A stretch of DNA of 64,000 bases. Source: an uncultured Lachnospiraceae bacterium (GTDB lineage: Bacteria > Bacillota > Clostridia > Lachnospirales > Lachnospiraceae). The stretch covers positions 1 to 64,000 of the forward strand of contig CANQTL010000002.1 in NCBI GenBank assembly GCA_947626775.1, in the 5' to 3' direction. Below are positions 63,364 to 64,000 of this stretch, piece by piece. A program made the position numbers and the translations under genes. The notes beneath the pieces are model-generated. The model saw nothing but the letters and a program-made list of their open reading frames with translations, had not been told where the DNA came from and searched no databases. Within the stretch, counting starts at the first letter, position 1. Every line of letters begins with the position of its first letter.

Positions 63364-63425
63364 TTCACATCTACCTTGATTTTCTCAATGATCTTATCAA
63401 CTTCACAATCTCCATAACTGATCAT
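63360..63425 (-). other. Short ORF or gene remnant overlapping the YhcG start
   Basis: A frame of 21 codons beginning MISYGDCEVDK ends in a TGA that overlaps the YhcG start codon (ATGA). The frame is open further upstream (RYKDDVH) but has no clear ribosome site. It may be the tail of a former gene rather than a real peptide. Confidence 0.25.
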
Positions 63426-63451
63426 ATGAACATCATCCTTATATCTCGGCT

Positions 63452-64000
63452 CTATACTTCTTTCCGGGCAAACCGCCGATATTCCTCGCTCTTAGGCGGA
63501 AAATCGTTGCAATCCAATCTGGGCAGCTCAAACCGGCTGTCCTTGGCAATATCCGCAACATCCACTCTGGTCGTCAGACCCATGCACGCGCCGTTATCCC
63601 TGATAAATCCGATCACCTCATCGCTGTAATTTCCATACGGATAATTCATAACCCACCGCCTGTGGTCAATCAATCCGTCCATAACCTCCAGCGCCCGCGT
63701 AATGTCTGCCCGCATCTGTGCAGGCGGTAGATTCCCCAGCCAATAGTGATCATAGCCGTGCAGACCGATAAACATTCCGTGCCGCTTCATCGTGCAAATC
63801 TGTTCCTCCGTCATATACAGCTCGTATGCGAGCTGCTCCTCCTTCACGCCCACATATCGCTCAAACAGATCGCTGCATATACTGTTTCTGACTCTCTCAG
63901 GCAGCGCCGTTTGCAGCATACGTTTCACAAAAACCGTTTCTCTCGTATCGAACCGATCCGCAGCCGCATACTGCTCAAATAACGTTTCGTTCGACAGATA
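63452..64000 (-). CDS. Polysaccharide deacetylase, cut by the window edge
   Basis: A partial gene: 182 residues are visible and the frame is open to the last base, so the N terminus lies outside. GLHGYDHYWLG looks like the metal-binding His-x-x-x-His of NodB/CE4 deacetylases, and MNYPYGNYSDEVIGFIRDNG is the following conserved strand-loop. It would deacetylate GlcNAc-type residues or a related substrate; cytoplasmic or secreted location cannot be judged without the start. It lies 88 bp upstream of the YhcG remnant. Confidence 0.8.
   Translation of the reverse strand, partial: YLSNETLFEQYAAADRFDTRETVFVKRMLQTALPERVRNSICSDLFERYVGVKEEQLAYELYMTEEQICTMKRHGMFIGLHGYDHYWLGNLPPAQMRADITRALEVMDGLIDHRRWVMNYPYGNYSDEVIGFIRDNGACMGLTTRVDVADIAKDSRFELPRLDCNDFPPKSEEYRRFARKEV

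Noticed and set aside
1..64000. tRNA, rRNA, insertion sequences, prophage or integrase genes
   Set aside because: No cloverleaf, rRNA-like or transposase/integrase motif was noticed on either strand while reading; coverage by protein genes is almost continuous.

Overview
The window looks like part of the genome of a moderately GC-rich Firmicute of class Clostridia, most probably a Lachnospiraceae-type gut anaerobe. This is inferred from the AGGAGG-type ribosome sites, the sigma-A-like promoters in short AT-rich gaps, the membrane protein families present, the membrane-anchored GH25 muramidases with CxC...DCPVC cysteine repeats, and the C-ending codon use. Almost the whole 64 kb is one large surface-glycan locus. 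No rRNA, tRNA, CRISPR array, insertion sequence or phage gene was recognised.

Region 1 (about 0-18.5 kb, all minus strand) is an ABC-exporter-type polysaccharide operon. It holds a phosphohexomutase, two very large GT2 glycosyltransferases, a methyltransferase fused to a kinase-like domain, the ABC exporter (ATPase with a C-terminal glycan-binding domain, and permease), dTDP-rhamnose genes rfbC/A/B (rfbD is not in the window), and two paralogous membrane-anchored GH25 muramidases. The order permease-ATPase-methyltransferase/kinase recalls wzm-wzt-wbdD of E. coli O8/O9a, where WbdD caps the chain and Wzt reads the cap.

Region 2 (18.5-46.4 kb) is a mosaic of short divergent and convergent units. 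It holds three MBOAT O-acyltransferases with two DltD-like partners, three further SGNH/GDSL proteins (one lacking its catalytic serine), several large GT-C-like membrane proteins, a GtrA flippase-like protein, a polyprenyl-phosphate GT2, a radical SAM/SPASM protein, an FAD oxidoreductase, and an unusual FkbH-ACP-VOC module that could make a special acyl group. Many units have clear sigma-A promoters.

Region 3 (45.5-62.2 kb, mostly minus) holds a YdjC-type deacetylase, further GT-C membrane proteins, GT2/GT4/GT8 transferases, UDP-glucose dehydrogenase plus a nucleotide-sugar 4-epimerase (UDP-GlcA/UDP-GalA supply), a VTC polyphosphate-polymerase-like/DUF4956 pair, and a GNAT-like protein. The right end has a broken YhcG/PDDEXK nuclease gene and a polysaccharide deacetylase cut by the window edge.

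A working model follows. Region 1 makes and exports a rhamnose-containing wall polysaccharide whose length may be set by a WbdD-like cap. Regions 2 and 3 decorate it outside the membrane: polyprenyl-phosphate sugars made by GT2 enzymes, flipped by GtrA-like proteins and attached by GT-C proteins, then O-acylation by MBOAT/SGNH pairs and trimming by deacetylases and GH25 enzymes. Functions are assigned by reading motifs only; no database search was run.
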